Below are positions 1-5,772 of a DNA stretch of 8,835 nucleotides, piece after piece. Numbering within the stretch: position 1 is the stretch's first letter; each line of letters opens with the position of its first letter. Location: assembly GCA_017530275.1 (NCBI GenBank), contig JAFXMP010000277.1, forward strand, positions 1 through 8,835. Direction: 5' to 3'. Below the pieces are notes generated by a model, which was not told the origin of the DNA, made no database searches, and was given only the letters and a program-made list of their open reading frames with translations. The position numbers and the translations under genes are program-made. The DNA comes from Clostridia bacterium (GTDB lineage: Bacteria > Bacillota_A > Clostridia > Christensenellales > Aristaeellaceae).

Positions 1-832
1 ACACTTGTTCATATCCTACAGCTGGTATGAACAGGTCGTCCCGAAAGCTGGAGGTATTCATCATGGCCCCATAGCAGGGTAGCAGCGGCGCGCCGTCGAT
101 CACACGGGTATAGGCCAGAGTGTAGGAGAAGCCTGTGCCGTCATACTGCCTTCCTTCATTCATCAATTCATCGTCGGGAATATACCCACGGGATTTTCCA
201 GCGGAAAACAGCGCGAAGGGCTGATCCGTCAGCGTGCTTATCAACTGATCCCCGATGGCCGCGGCCTGCGCCAGGGACAGGGGATGCCCAGCAATATCCT
301 CCGTGATTTCCGCGTCCGGAAAGGGCGAGGAATAGTTGACGGTCTGTTTCTGACGATAGCGAGCATCGTATGAAACGCTGCCGCTGAGCACCGCGCCGGT
401 GGGGTCGTCAAAGTTGGGGTATTGGATATAGCTGGTATTGACCTGCGCATCAATATCGTTTTGCTGCGTCCCCATTTGAATCACCCCGGCGGAATGCAGG
501 AAATACTTGTTTGCCTGCCGCCGTCCCTCGATGGACGCCGTGTCGTTTCTGTCAACGATTTTCAGTTTTTGCCTTCCCAGCCCCGGCCAGATCAGGTCGG
601 CCAGGACGGTCACCATGGCGTCCTCAAAAACCGTGCTGCGCACCGGAATGAGAAACATGCTTTTCGCGTCCGGCACATTCACCTGTGCATCCACGTCGAT
701 CACCGTCCTGCCGGTATTCGACTGGAATCTGTCCGCGACATGCACCGGGGCGCTGACCTGGGATTGCACGTCCGCCAGGGCTGCGGGACAAAGCAAGGCG
801 CAAACAAGCGCAAAAACAAGCAGTTTTTTCAT
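1..832 (-). CDS. Secreted protein of unknown function, third tandem paralog (C-terminus outside window)
   Basis: The reading frame stays open for 277 codons from the ATG at 832 to the window edge, so the 3' end is missing. The start follows a strong GGAGGT ribosome site located just after the stop of the preceding gene. Residues 1-20 form a Sec signal peptide (MKK, hydrophobic core, ALA cleavage site). The mature protein begins DVQSQVSAP. Residues 38-53 (SNTG-T-I-V-A-V-VP) match the other two paralogs, while the region after about residue 55 has diverged strongly. A weak match to their middle section remains (SLAQAA near 186-191, YTRV near 241). Both cysteines shared by the other two copies are replaced here (His183, Thr238). 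No lipobox or anchor is seen, so the product is probably released or trapped in the wall. Function is unrecognised. From memory the family may correspond to clostridial DUF6034-type proteins, which I could not check. Confidence 0.85.
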   Translation of the reverse strand, partial: MKKLLVFALVCALLCPAALADVQSQVSAPVHVADRFQSNTGRTVIDVDAQVNVPDAKSMFLIPVRSTVFEDAMVTVLADLIWPGLGRQKLKIVDRNDTASIEGRRQANKYFLHSAGVIQMGTQQNDIDAQVNTSYIQYPNFDDPTGAVLSGSVSYDARYRQKQTVNYSSPFPDAEITEDIAGHPLSLAQAAAIGDQLISTLTDQPFALFSAGKSRGYIPDDELMNEGRQYDGTGFSYTLAYTRVIDGAPLLPCYGAMMNTSSFRDDLFIPAVGYEQV

Positions 833-856
833 GTGCGCACCTCCTTAATACCCATA
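826..856 (-). repeat. Gene-junction repeat, copy 2 (Tyr-Gly-Tyr-stop / RBS / Met-Lys)
   Basis: This 31-bp stretch matches 1984-2014 with a single mismatch, which falls in the stop codon (TAA here, TGA there). It carries the end of one paralog, a 12-bp spacer GGAGGTGCGCAC holding the ribosome site, and the start of the next. The spacer includes the 8-bp palindrome GTGCGCAC. It marks tandem duplication of the gene unit. Confidence 0.85.
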
Positions 857-1990
857 ATCGCGGTCAATGATGGTGCCATCTATCGCGTTGACGGTCAGTA
901 AGCTGTCGAATTCACCCTCGAAAAAATCCCAAACCGGTATCAGCTCATAGGTGTCCGGAGCGTTCATGCTGCGCACTCGCATATACCCCAGTGTGATTTT
1001 ACTCACCGCATAATGAACGCTGCCCCGCATTTTTTCGTATGGGGCGTATTTCAGGGGCAGCGTCGTGCGGGCGATTTGCAGGATGCTTTCAAAGGGGAGC
1101 AGGGTACAGTCCGCCTGCAAAACGCCCTTGATTTCATGTGGATGACTGTATTCCAGGCTGATGATCCCTTCATCATTGACGATCACGGAAATTCTTTCAT
1201 GATCAGATACGTTGTAGTATGGATCATTCGGCGTCGTATACTCGAATGTTACGGGCAGCTCAAGATTGTCGCGGGTGTAAAAGAAGCACCAGGCTTCCTG
1301 CTCGTTGCTCATAACAAGATCGCCGTTATTTGTTTCCGCGCCCATGATTTCACCGGCCACAATCCCCTGCACCCGACAAGCAAAATCAGGCGCGAAGGAT
1401 GCAACTGCCGTGTCTGCTATATGACGCGCCTGCTCATATGTAATACTGCAGCCGTGAGCGGGCACATCATCAGTACGTATTTGAAACGTGTTTTCTATCC
1501 AGTAATATGGCTGTCCTTGAACTTGACGACGATCAAACTTGGCGTTTGCCCACTCTACACTACCATCCGGTAGCGTTGTCATATTGACAATGTAACTGTA
1601 TTGCGGATAGGGACCGCTGGGGAGTGTAACCGTGCTGACGGAGTTCAGATTCATTGAGTATTCATCGTGTTCGTAGGAGCTGAATTTGTCAATGCCCCGA
1701 TGCTCATGCTGCATCTTTTCGCTGCCGATATATGCCCGGCTGCCAAACGCCGCTTTGCCAATAGCCAATGCTTCTTTCTGCGTAAAAATACGAGGATGAA
1801 CCTGATAAACAGGTACGCGATCCGCTTGCGGAACAAATACATCCGCATTGATCTCAATGGTCGTTTTCCCTGTGTTGGAAGCGAGTAATTCATTTACATG
1901 CGCGGGGGCATTGACCTGGCTTTGCACATCCGCCATAGCTGTGGGGCAAAGTAATGCGCAAACCAGAGCAAATACAAGTATTCTTTTCAT
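845..1990 (-). CDS. Secreted protein of unknown function, second tandem paralog
   Basis: A complete 381-residue protein. The ATG at 1990 lies 12 bp after the stop of the preceding gene, with GGAGGT suitably placed. Residues 1-20 are a Sec signal peptide nearly identical to that of the next gene, with cleavage after AMA. The mature N-terminus is DVQSQVNAPAH, followed by SNTGKTTIEINADVFVP at 38-54. The C-terminal third (about 290-381) resembles the preceding paralog closely: a LLPFESILQIA segment, an LGYMRVR strand, a YELIPVWDFF motif near 348-357 and the end LLTVNAIDGTIIDRDYGY. That last block looks like the closing strand-turn of PepSY- or YycI-like folds, which is an inference from pattern only. 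Cysteines are at 181, 205, 235 and 295; 181 and 235 align with cysteines of the preceding paralog. Probably co-transcribed with both neighbours. No enzyme motif is seen. Confidence 0.9.
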   Translation of the reverse strand: MKRILVFALVCALLCPTAMADVQSQVNAPAHVNELLASNTGKTTIEINADVFVPQADRVPVYQVHPRIFTQKEALAIGKAAFGSRAYIGSEKMQHEHRGIDKFSSYEHDEYSMNLNSVSTVTLPSGPYPQYSYIVNMTTLPDGSVEWANAKFDRRQVQGQPYYWIENTFQIRTDDVPAHGCSITYEQARHIADTAVASFAPDFACRVQGIVAGEIMGAETNNGDLVMSNEQEAWCFFYTRDNLELPVTFEYTTPNDPYYNVSDHERISVIVNDEGIISLEYSHPHEIKGVLQADCTLLPFESILQIARTTLPLKYAPYEKMRGSVHYAVSKITLGYMRVRSMNAPDTYELIPVWDFFEGEFDSLLTVNAIDGTIIDRDYGY

Positions 1991-2014
1991 GTGCGCACCT
2001 CCTCAATACCCATA
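1984..2014 (-). repeat. Gene-junction repeat, copy 1
   Basis: Partner of the 826-856 repeat, 1158 bp apart, with 30 of 31 bases identical. It spans the last codons and stop (TGA) of the first paralog, the identical spacer GGAGGTGCGCAC and the first codons of the second paralog. Confidence 0.85.
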
Positions 2015-3166
2015 GTTCCGGTCAATCACCGTGCCATCGATAGCGTTGATGGTCAGCAGGCTGTAGTTGTCAAAAGCGAACTCCTTTCGGCTGCTGTCCT
2101 CCACCACACCAAAGAAATCCCAGGCCGGAACCAGTTTGTATTGGTATAACGTGTCCATGCAGTCGATGCGGGCATAACCGAAGGTGATGCGATCAACCCG
2201 CGCACGGACAGCTTTTCCTTCTTGTTCAAGATAAGCCAGTTTCAGCGGCAGGATGGTTTCCGCCACCCGCATGATCTGATCGAAGGACAAAAGCAGCGGG
2301 GCTTCCTCCAGCGTTTCCCCGATTTGATAGGGAGATTCATACAAGATGGTTCCGATGCCGATATCCCCGTACACGATGATTCGCAAAGCCTCAAAAGGCC
2401 AGGGCTCCTTGTGGATCACACCAGTGCTGGCCAAATCCTGAATGCCGCGGGACACGGTATAGGTGACGGGAATGCCATGCAGCAGGCGATAAAAGCAGAA
2501 TTCATAACCTTCCGTCTTTCCGTCCCGGCCAATGGCTACTCCGCCTGTCATTTCCGTGAGGTCGGGAGCGACAGCTTGGGCAGCGCTGCGGGCAAGCGCG
2601 GCCGCTTCTTCGTAGGAACAGGCGCATTCAGCCGCTTCTGTGCCGCGCCGGGCATATAAAGCGCGGGTTTCATCCATCTCGTCCGCCGCAAAAGGCAATT
2701 CCTGAGGATTGCTTGAATTATGGGTATAATCCTGATAGCTGACTTGCAGTTTTCCATGATAGCTTCCATTCAGCTTCTTCGCATCTGCGGACAGGATTTT
2801 TTGCCCGTCAAGGCTCAGAATCAATAAGGAATCGCTGGCTTGGTCCCTTGTTCCGTCTGTATTGGCGGCATAATTATCCGGCGCGTATTCCGTCTGTCCC
2901 ATCCAAAGCCCCGATCCCAGCAATTCGTCTGCCAGGGCAACCACATTTTCGGCGGGAACAGGCATGGGCAGCACCTTGAAAACCGGCGCTTTGCTTACGC
3001 CCGGCACTTCTACGGCTGCATCAATGATGATTTCTGTCTTTCCTGTTTTGGATTTGATCGTTGTTTCCAAGTGTTCCGGGGCATTGATTTGGGATTGAAC
3101 ATCCGCAAGGGCGACGCCGGGAAGCAGCAGACAAAGAATCAGAAACGATGATATGGTTTTCTTCAT
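2003..3166 (-). CDS. Secreted protein of unknown function, first tandem paralog
   Basis: A 387-residue protein. The frame is open 14 codons further upstream, but I place the start at 3166 because GGAGGTGA lies 5-11 bases before it and a signal peptide begins exactly there. Residues 1-21 form the signal peptide (cleavage after VALA), then DVQSQINAPEH and SKTGKTEIIIDAAVEVP (39-55), the family's mature N-terminal signature. Cysteines are at 181, 183, 224 and 336; Cys183 (CSYEEA) and Cys224 (FCFYR) are shared with the next paralog and may form a disulfide. The C-terminal section (about 290-387) has LLSFDQIMRVAETILPLKL, ITFGYARID, YKLVPAWDFF and the end LLTINAIDGTVIDRNYGY. It is the lead gene of the three-paralog operon. 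Three TTACAA boxes lie upstream, suggesting control by the neighbouring response regulator. Function is unrecognised; a DUF6034-like assignment is an unverified recollection. Confidence 0.9.
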   Translation of the reverse strand: MKKTISSFLILCLLLPGVALADVQSQINAPEHLETTIKSKTGKTEIIIDAAVEVPGVSKAPVFKVLPMPVPAENVVALADELLGSGLWMGQTEYAPDNYAANTDGTRDQASDSLLILSLDGQKILSADAKKLNGSYHGKLQVSYQDYTHNSSNPQELPFAADEMDETRALYARRGTEAAECACSYEEAAALARSAAQAVAPDLTEMTGGVAIGRDGKTEGYEFCFYRLLHGIPVTYTVSRGIQDLASTGVIHKEPWPFEALRIIVYGDIGIGTILYESPYQIGETLEEAPLLLSFDQIMRVAETILPLKLAYLEQEGKAVRARVDRITFGYARIDCMDTLYQYKLVPAWDFFGVVEDSSRKEFAFDNYSLLTINAIDGTVIDRNYGY

Positions 3167-3187
3167 TTCCTTCACCTCCGGCATCAG

Positions 3188-3193
3188 CGTATC
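3188..3193 (-). promoter_or_regulatory. Weak -10-like hexamer for the paralog operon
   Basis: GATACG on the minus strand sits 29 bp downstream of the last TTACAA box, close to the 31-bp spacing at the response-regulator promoter, and would give a leader of about 15 nt containing the GGAGGTGA site. The hexamer is a poor match to TATAAT and no good -35 is visible, as expected if transcription needs an activator. GATAAA at about 3214-3219 is an alternative. Confidence 0.3.
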
Positions 3194-3222
3194 ACAACGG
3201 CAGGCCAAAAGTCTTTATCGAC

Positions 3223-3250
3223 TTGTAAGCAAGTTGTAAGCAAGTTGTAA
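3223..3250 (-). promoter_or_regulatory. Triple direct repeat TTACAA-N5, candidate OmpR-family operator
   Basis: On the minus strand TTACAA occurs three times, at 3250-3245, 3239-3234 and 3228-3223, exactly 11 bp apart, with the identical spacer CTTGC between copies. Tandem hexamers at one helical turn are the usual binding architecture of PhoB/OmpR-family regulators. The same motif, including an identical 12-mer TGATTTACAACT, precedes the response-regulator gene of this window. The first box abuts the stop codon of the 58-residue gene. The natural ligand candidate is the regulator encoded at 5039-5701 (inference). Confidence 0.65.
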
Positions 3251-3251
3251 A

Positions 3252-3428
3252 TCACGCGCCTGCGCCATCGCCTATATCGTCATAGACAGGCGCGGGCGCG
3301 GCGGTGACGGCTGGCGCGGCGTTTTCGGCCCGGCGCTCAATACTGTGGGCCAGGAGAGGCAAGCCCAGGATGGAAGCCGCCGCCAGGAGAAGGATGAGGA
3401 GAACGGAGAGAATGCTCTTTTTATTCAT
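3252..3428 (-). CDS. Small single-pass membrane protein, 58 residues
   Basis: The frame could be read further upstream, but the ATG at 3428 has AAGGAG six bases before it, and the product from there has a proper membrane-insertion N-terminus. Residues 1-4 are MNKK. Residues 5-27 are a continuous hydrophobic helix (ILSVLLILLLAAASILGLPLL). Then comes a short charged stretch (HSIERRAENA), an Ala/Pro-rich segment and an acidic end (YDDIGDGAGA). With an N-terminal basic cluster, the tail is likely outside the membrane; an uncleaved anchor and a signal peptide are both possible. It sits between the kinase gene and the paralog operon on the same strand, so a role as an accessory to the kinase is an inference. 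A small hydrophobic toxin is an alternative, given the divergent RNA promoter just upstream, but the long Ala/Pro tail is atypical for one. Confidence 0.7.
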   Translation of the reverse strand: MNKKSILSVLLILLLAAASILGLPLLAHSIERRAENAAPAVTAAPAPVYDDIGDGAGA

Positions 3429-3449
3429 AGGAAACTCCTTCGCGAGTGG

Positions 3450-3479
3450 TTTACAAGAACCCTGACCATGTGTTATCAT
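3450..3479 (+). promoter_or_regulatory. Extended -10 promoter on the plus strand
   Basis: TTTACA at 3450-3455 (5 of 6 to the -35 consensus) and TATCAT at 3474-3479 (5 of 6 to the -10 consensus) are separated by 18 bp. TGT immediately precedes the -10, giving a perfect TGn extension. The predicted start is near 3486. No plus-strand coding gene follows, only a foldable stretch and an intrinsic terminator. Confidence 0.65.
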
Positions 3480-3485
3480 ACAGGT

Positions 3486-3615
3486 GGGCCGAAGTAGAGA
3501 TTGAGTTTCTACGCGCCGCAGCGGCATCAAAGAGATGTGGGAAGTGATTCACCCACCGGCCCCCGTGTACGAAAGCGGAGCCGTCCTTTGCAGCAATGTG
3601 AAGGGCGGTTTTTTT
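3486..3615 (+). ncRNA. Candidate structured non-coding RNA, about 130 nt, antisense to the kinase 3' end
   Basis: The stretch is framed by a good plus-strand promoter and a strong terminator, and it has no credible ORF with a ribosome site. It can fold as a multi-branch structure. A closing helix GGGCCG/CGGCCC (3486-3491 with 3557-3562) encloses a 7-bp hairpin GUAGAGA-UUGAG-UUUCUAC (3494-3512), a small GCCG-CAG-CGGC hairpin (3515-3525) and GUGGG/CCCAC (3537-3541 with 3552-3556). The terminator hairpin follows. The segment 3549-3615 is antisense to the last 22 codons of the kinase, and the remainder is antisense to the kinase/small-gene intergenic region. I recognise no known family (it does not look like SRP RNA, 6S RNA, tmRNA, RNase P RNA or a riboswitch I know). 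It could be a cis-antisense regulator of the minus-strand message or a trans-acting small RNA. Helices are hand-drawn, without energy calculation. Confidence 0.5.
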
Positions 3616-5042
3616 GGGCTTTTCCCTTGAACTTCCATGGGCCAAATCATGGAAATGGTTGTGCCTTTTCCGACCTTGCTTTGAATGTCCAGCCGTCCGC
3701 CGTGGGCCTGGGCGATCATCTGACACAGGCTTAATCCCAGCCCGGCCCCGCCCAACTTGCGGCTGCGGGCCTTGTCCACCCGGTAGAAGGGCTCCGTCAC
3801 CAAAGCGATTTTATCAGCTGGGATTCCGCTGCCCTGGTCAATGACGGATACAGTTTGGAAGTCGTTTGATGCTTCGGCGGTCAGGCGAATGACCGTGTTC
3901 TCCGGGCTGGCCTTGATAGCGTTGTCAGTAAAATTTGTAAGCAGACTGAACAGCAAATCGGGATCGCCGGTGAGGATGTCAGTTTGCAGTTTGGTTTGCA
4001 ATTCGATCTGCTTTTCCTTCGCCGCAGGCGTCAGGGCGGTGCAGACCTTATCGAGCAATTCCTGTGTGTCGATGGATTTCTTTAGCACAACTGGATTTTC
4101 CTGCATGGAAATGAGCTGCATCATCTTCTGTGAGAGCCTTTCCGTGCGTTTCGCCGCTTCGTTGATTTCATGGGCTGCTTCCAGCCGTCCTTCTTCCGTC
4201 AGCGGCATGGACAGCAGGCTCCCCGAAAAACCAATGATGGCGGTCATGGGCGTTTTCATTTCGTGGGTCAAAGCACCCAGCAGCATTTCCCGCCGCCGGG
4301 CGATTTCCTCCAGGTCGGAGATTTTCTGTTCCACCGTTTCCGCCATGTGGTCGAAGGAACGGGACAGGTCGCCCACCTCATCACCGGTCTGGATTTGGGA
4401 GCGCAGGGCATAATCGCCCCCTGCGATCTTTTCAGAAACTTGGGTTAGCTTGCGCAGCGGTTTCAGCGTTTTCTGCAAAATCAACGGCAGCAAAACACCG
4501 CACAGCAACAGGCACCCCAGCAAGGAAAGCTGCGCCATGCGGGTCAGATCGTCGATGTGCCGATAGGTTTCGTCGATGTTCGCTGTGCGGTAAACGGTCA
4601 CGGACGTTTGCAAAACGGTCATGTTCTGCGCGGAGATCAGCAGAAGTGTCCCGTCTGTTTCCACGATACGGCTGGCGGTGATGATTTCCTCCGCCATCGG
4701 CAGGACACTCAGCGGATCGTGCACCGCCGTATTATAAAAATACCGCCCGTCCATCACCAGCGACCAGGAGCAATCCCCGGATTGCAGCAGGTGGGCGTAT
4801 GTCGAAAAGGTGTACTGGATCAACGATTGCCGCGCGACGCCGTCCGCATCGTAGGATGTGGAAGATGTGCGATCCAGGGTGGACAGGTGATCGCAAAATA
4901 CCGCCGTGTCCCGTTCTCCGTTCTGGATCGCCTGTCGGATCAGCCCGTCCGTCTCCTTCGCCACGAAGAAATACAGGCACAGGCTGACCGACAGCAGGAT
5001 CACCGTGAGGGTGATGAGGGTTTGCTTGAGCCAGAGCTTCAT
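3549..5042 (-). CDS. Two-component sensor histidine kinase (HAMP / HisKA / HATPase)
   Basis: A 497-residue membrane kinase that should autophosphorylate on His260 and pass phosphate to the adjacent regulator. TM1 is at about 7-28, an extracytoplasmic sensor region of about 140 residues spans 29-167, and TM2 is at about 168-190. HAMP is at 190-243 (KPL-KLT, DEVGDLSRSFDHM), the H-box is ALTHEMKTPMTAIIGF (257-272), the N-box is NFTDNAIKAS (370-379), the G1 box is DQGSGIP (402-408), the F-box is EPFYRVDKARSR (417-428) and the G2 box is GGAGLGL (431-437). All catalytic motifs are intact. The ATG overlaps the regulator's stop as ATGA, so the pair is translationally coupled. The catalytic domain should finish near residue 469; the last 27 residues (from VQGKSPKK) are an odd basic, low-complexity tail. 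The part from about residue 475 is encoded opposite the plus-strand terminator and RNA. The ligand cannot be predicted. Confidence 0.95.
   Translation of the reverse strand: MKLWLKQTLITLTVILLSVSLCLYFFVAKETDGLIRQAIQNGERDTAVFCDHLSTLDRTSSTSYDADGVARQSLIQYTFSTYAHLLQSGDCSWSLVMDGRYFYNTAVHDPLSVLPMAEEIITASRIVETDGTLLLISAQNMTVLQTSVTVYRTANIDETYRHIDDLTRMAQLSLLGCLLLCGVLLPLILQKTLKPLRKLTQVSEKIAGGDYALRSQIQTGDEVGDLSRSFDHMAETVEQKISDLEEIARRREMLLGALTHEMKTPMTAIIGFSGSLLSMPLTEEGRLEAAHEINEAAKRTERLSQKMMQLISMQENPVVLKKSIDTQELLDKVCTALTPAAKEKQIELQTKLQTDILTGDPDLLFSLLTNFTDNAIKASPENTVIRLTAEASNDFQTVSVIDQGSGIPADKIALVTEPFYRVDKARSRKLGGAGLGLSLCQMIAQAHGGRLDIQSKVGKGTTISMIWPMEVQGKSPKKPPFTLLQRTAPLSYTGAGG
3581..3615 (+). terminator. 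Intrinsic terminator, plus strand
   Basis: CCGUCCUU (3581-3588) pairs with AAGGGCGG (3601-3608) with one G-U wobble. Three further pairs (U-G, G-U, C-G) extend the stem to 11 bp and leave the loop AGCAAU. Seven consecutive T residues (3609-3615) follow. There is no T-tract on the other strand, so it works only for plus-strand transcription, although it lies inside the minus-strand kinase gene. Confidence 0.75.
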
Positions 5043-5701
5043 GGTTGCATCTCCAATCTATATCCGATTTTATAAACCGTTGCCAACTCTTTGTTCAAAT
5101 CCAGTTTCCGCCGAAGGGCCGCTACATGTACGTCCACCGTGCGGGTTTCGCCGATGAACTCATCGCCCCATACCTGATGCAGCAAATCTTCCCGTGTCAT
5201 CACCATGCCGGGATGCCGCAAGAAGGTAAGCAGCAATTCGTATTCCATGTTTTTGAGGGAGATCGTTTCGCCGCCCTTCGTGACGGAGCGGCTTTCCATG
5301 TCCACGGCAATATCGCCATAGGTAAGCTGCTTCGGCTGTTTGTCTGCCCGTGCCAGTACCTTTTCCATCCGCACCAGCAGCTCCAGGATGTCAAAGGGCT
5401 TTACCAGATAATCCTCCGCCCCCAATCGCAGCCCCTGCACCCGGCTTTGCACGTCCGCTTTCGCAGATACATAAATCACCGGGATGCCCTTTTCCTTCAT
5501 GTAGGGCAGCAACTCAAAACCGTCCAATTCAGGCAGCATAATATCGCACAGCGCCAGATCGAACCGCTGCGCGTTTATTGCCTCCACCGCCTGCTTTCCC
5601 TCCATGGCGCAAACGGTCTGATAACCGGATAGAACCAGATTCGTGTCGATCAGCTTGGAGATCGCCGGATCGTCCTCTACGATCAGGATGCGTTCATTCA
5701 T
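5039..5701 (-). CDS. OmpR/PhoB-family response regulator
   Basis: A 220-residue DNA-binding regulator. The receiver domain (about 3-118) has the acidic pocket Glu9-Asp10-Asp11, the phospho-acceptor Asp53 (CDIMLPELDG), the switch Ser79 (VIYVSAK) and Lys101 (LVKPF). The winged-helix output domain (about 126-218) has the family pattern YELLLTFLRHPGMVMTREDLL, VWGDEF, RTVDVHVAALRRKL and VYKIGYRL. The ATG at 5701 is preceded by GGGTGA and six T residues; GGTGA is a usable but weak ribosome site. It is first in a two-gene unit with the kinase. Candidate self-binding boxes (TTACAA-N5-TTACAT) lie upstream, implying autoregulation. No residue is missing. The family is certain; the regulon is inferred only from shared upstream boxes. 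Confidence 0.96.
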   Translation of the reverse strand: MNERILIVEDDPAISKLIDTNLVLSGYQTVCAMEGKQAVEAINAQRFDLALCDIMLPELDGFELLPYMKEKGIPVIYVSAKADVQSRVQGLRLGAEDYLVKPFDILELLVRMEKVLARADKQPKQLTYGDIAVDMESRSVTKGGETISLKNMEYELLLTFLRHPGMVMTREDLLHQVWGDEFIGETRTVDVHVAALRRKLDLNKELATVYKIGYRLEMQP

Positions 5702-5734
5702 AAAAAATCACCCATACCAGTATAGCATGGGTGA
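5702..5734 (-). terminator. Terminator-like hairpin ending at the regulator start codon
   Basis: On the minus strand TCACCCATGC (5734-5725) pairs with GTATGGGTGA (5717-5708): 10 bp with one G-U pair, a 7-nt loop, and a perfect outer 8-bp inverted repeat. Six T residues (5707-5702) follow, then the ATG of the regulator. It probably ends transcripts from the solute-binding-protein gene 98 bp upstream. The loop contains the regulator promoter's -10 (TATACT), so the element may instead, or also, be an operator palindrome. Confidence 0.6.
5719..5724 (-). promoter_or_regulatory. -10 element of the regulator/kinase operon
   Basis: TATACT matches the -10 consensus at 5 of 6 positions and lies 31 bp downstream of the second regulator box. 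The corresponding -35 (TCGCAA, 17 bp upstream) is poor, which fits an activator-dependent promoter. The predicted leader is only about 12-15 nt and begins inside the 3' arm of the hairpin. Confidence 0.5.
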
Positions 5735-5755
5735 CAGGGGATTGCGAGGGTGTCG

Positions 5756-5772
5756 ATGTAAACGAGTTGTAA
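5756..5772 (-). promoter_or_regulatory. Double direct repeat TTACAA-N5-TTACAT, candidate autoregulatory operator
   Basis: The boxes are at 5772-5767 (TTACAA) and 5761-5756 (TTACAT) on the minus strand, 11 bp apart. The first is embedded in TGATTTACAACT, which is identical to the first box of the paralog operon's operator. Position (about -45 to -60 relative to the predicted start) and architecture fit a PhoB/OmpR-class activator. The rest of the 131-bp gap (5773-5832) shows nothing I can interpret. Confidence 0.6.

Noticed and set aside
422..901. Plus-strand open frames opposite the secreted-protein genes and the kinase
   Set aside because: They lack ribosome sites and recognisable protein features and lie opposite frames with clear signal peptides or domains; they are shadows.
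3223..3250. Three short direct repeats as a CRISPR fragment
   Set aside because: The units are 11 bp with no variable spacers and lie in a promoter region; an operator explains them better.
3529..3557. Hairpin GTGGG/CCCAC near the kinase stop as a minus-strand terminator
   Set aside because: The stem is only 5 bp with a 10-nt loop and no real T-tract on the minus strand.
3486..3562. Cloverleaf-like fold as a tRNA
   Set aside because: There is no T-loop sequence, no proper anticodon arm and no CCA-compatible acceptor; the arm sizes do not fit.
3609..3615. Frameshift in the A7 run as the cause of the kinase tail
   Set aside because: Neither alternative frame gives an early stop just after the run, so a shift would not shorten the protein; the terminator T-tract explains the run.
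3935..3940. Another TTACAA box (minus strand) inside the kinase gene
   Set aside because: It is a single copy with no partner 11 bp away, and it is explained by coding sequence near the N-box.
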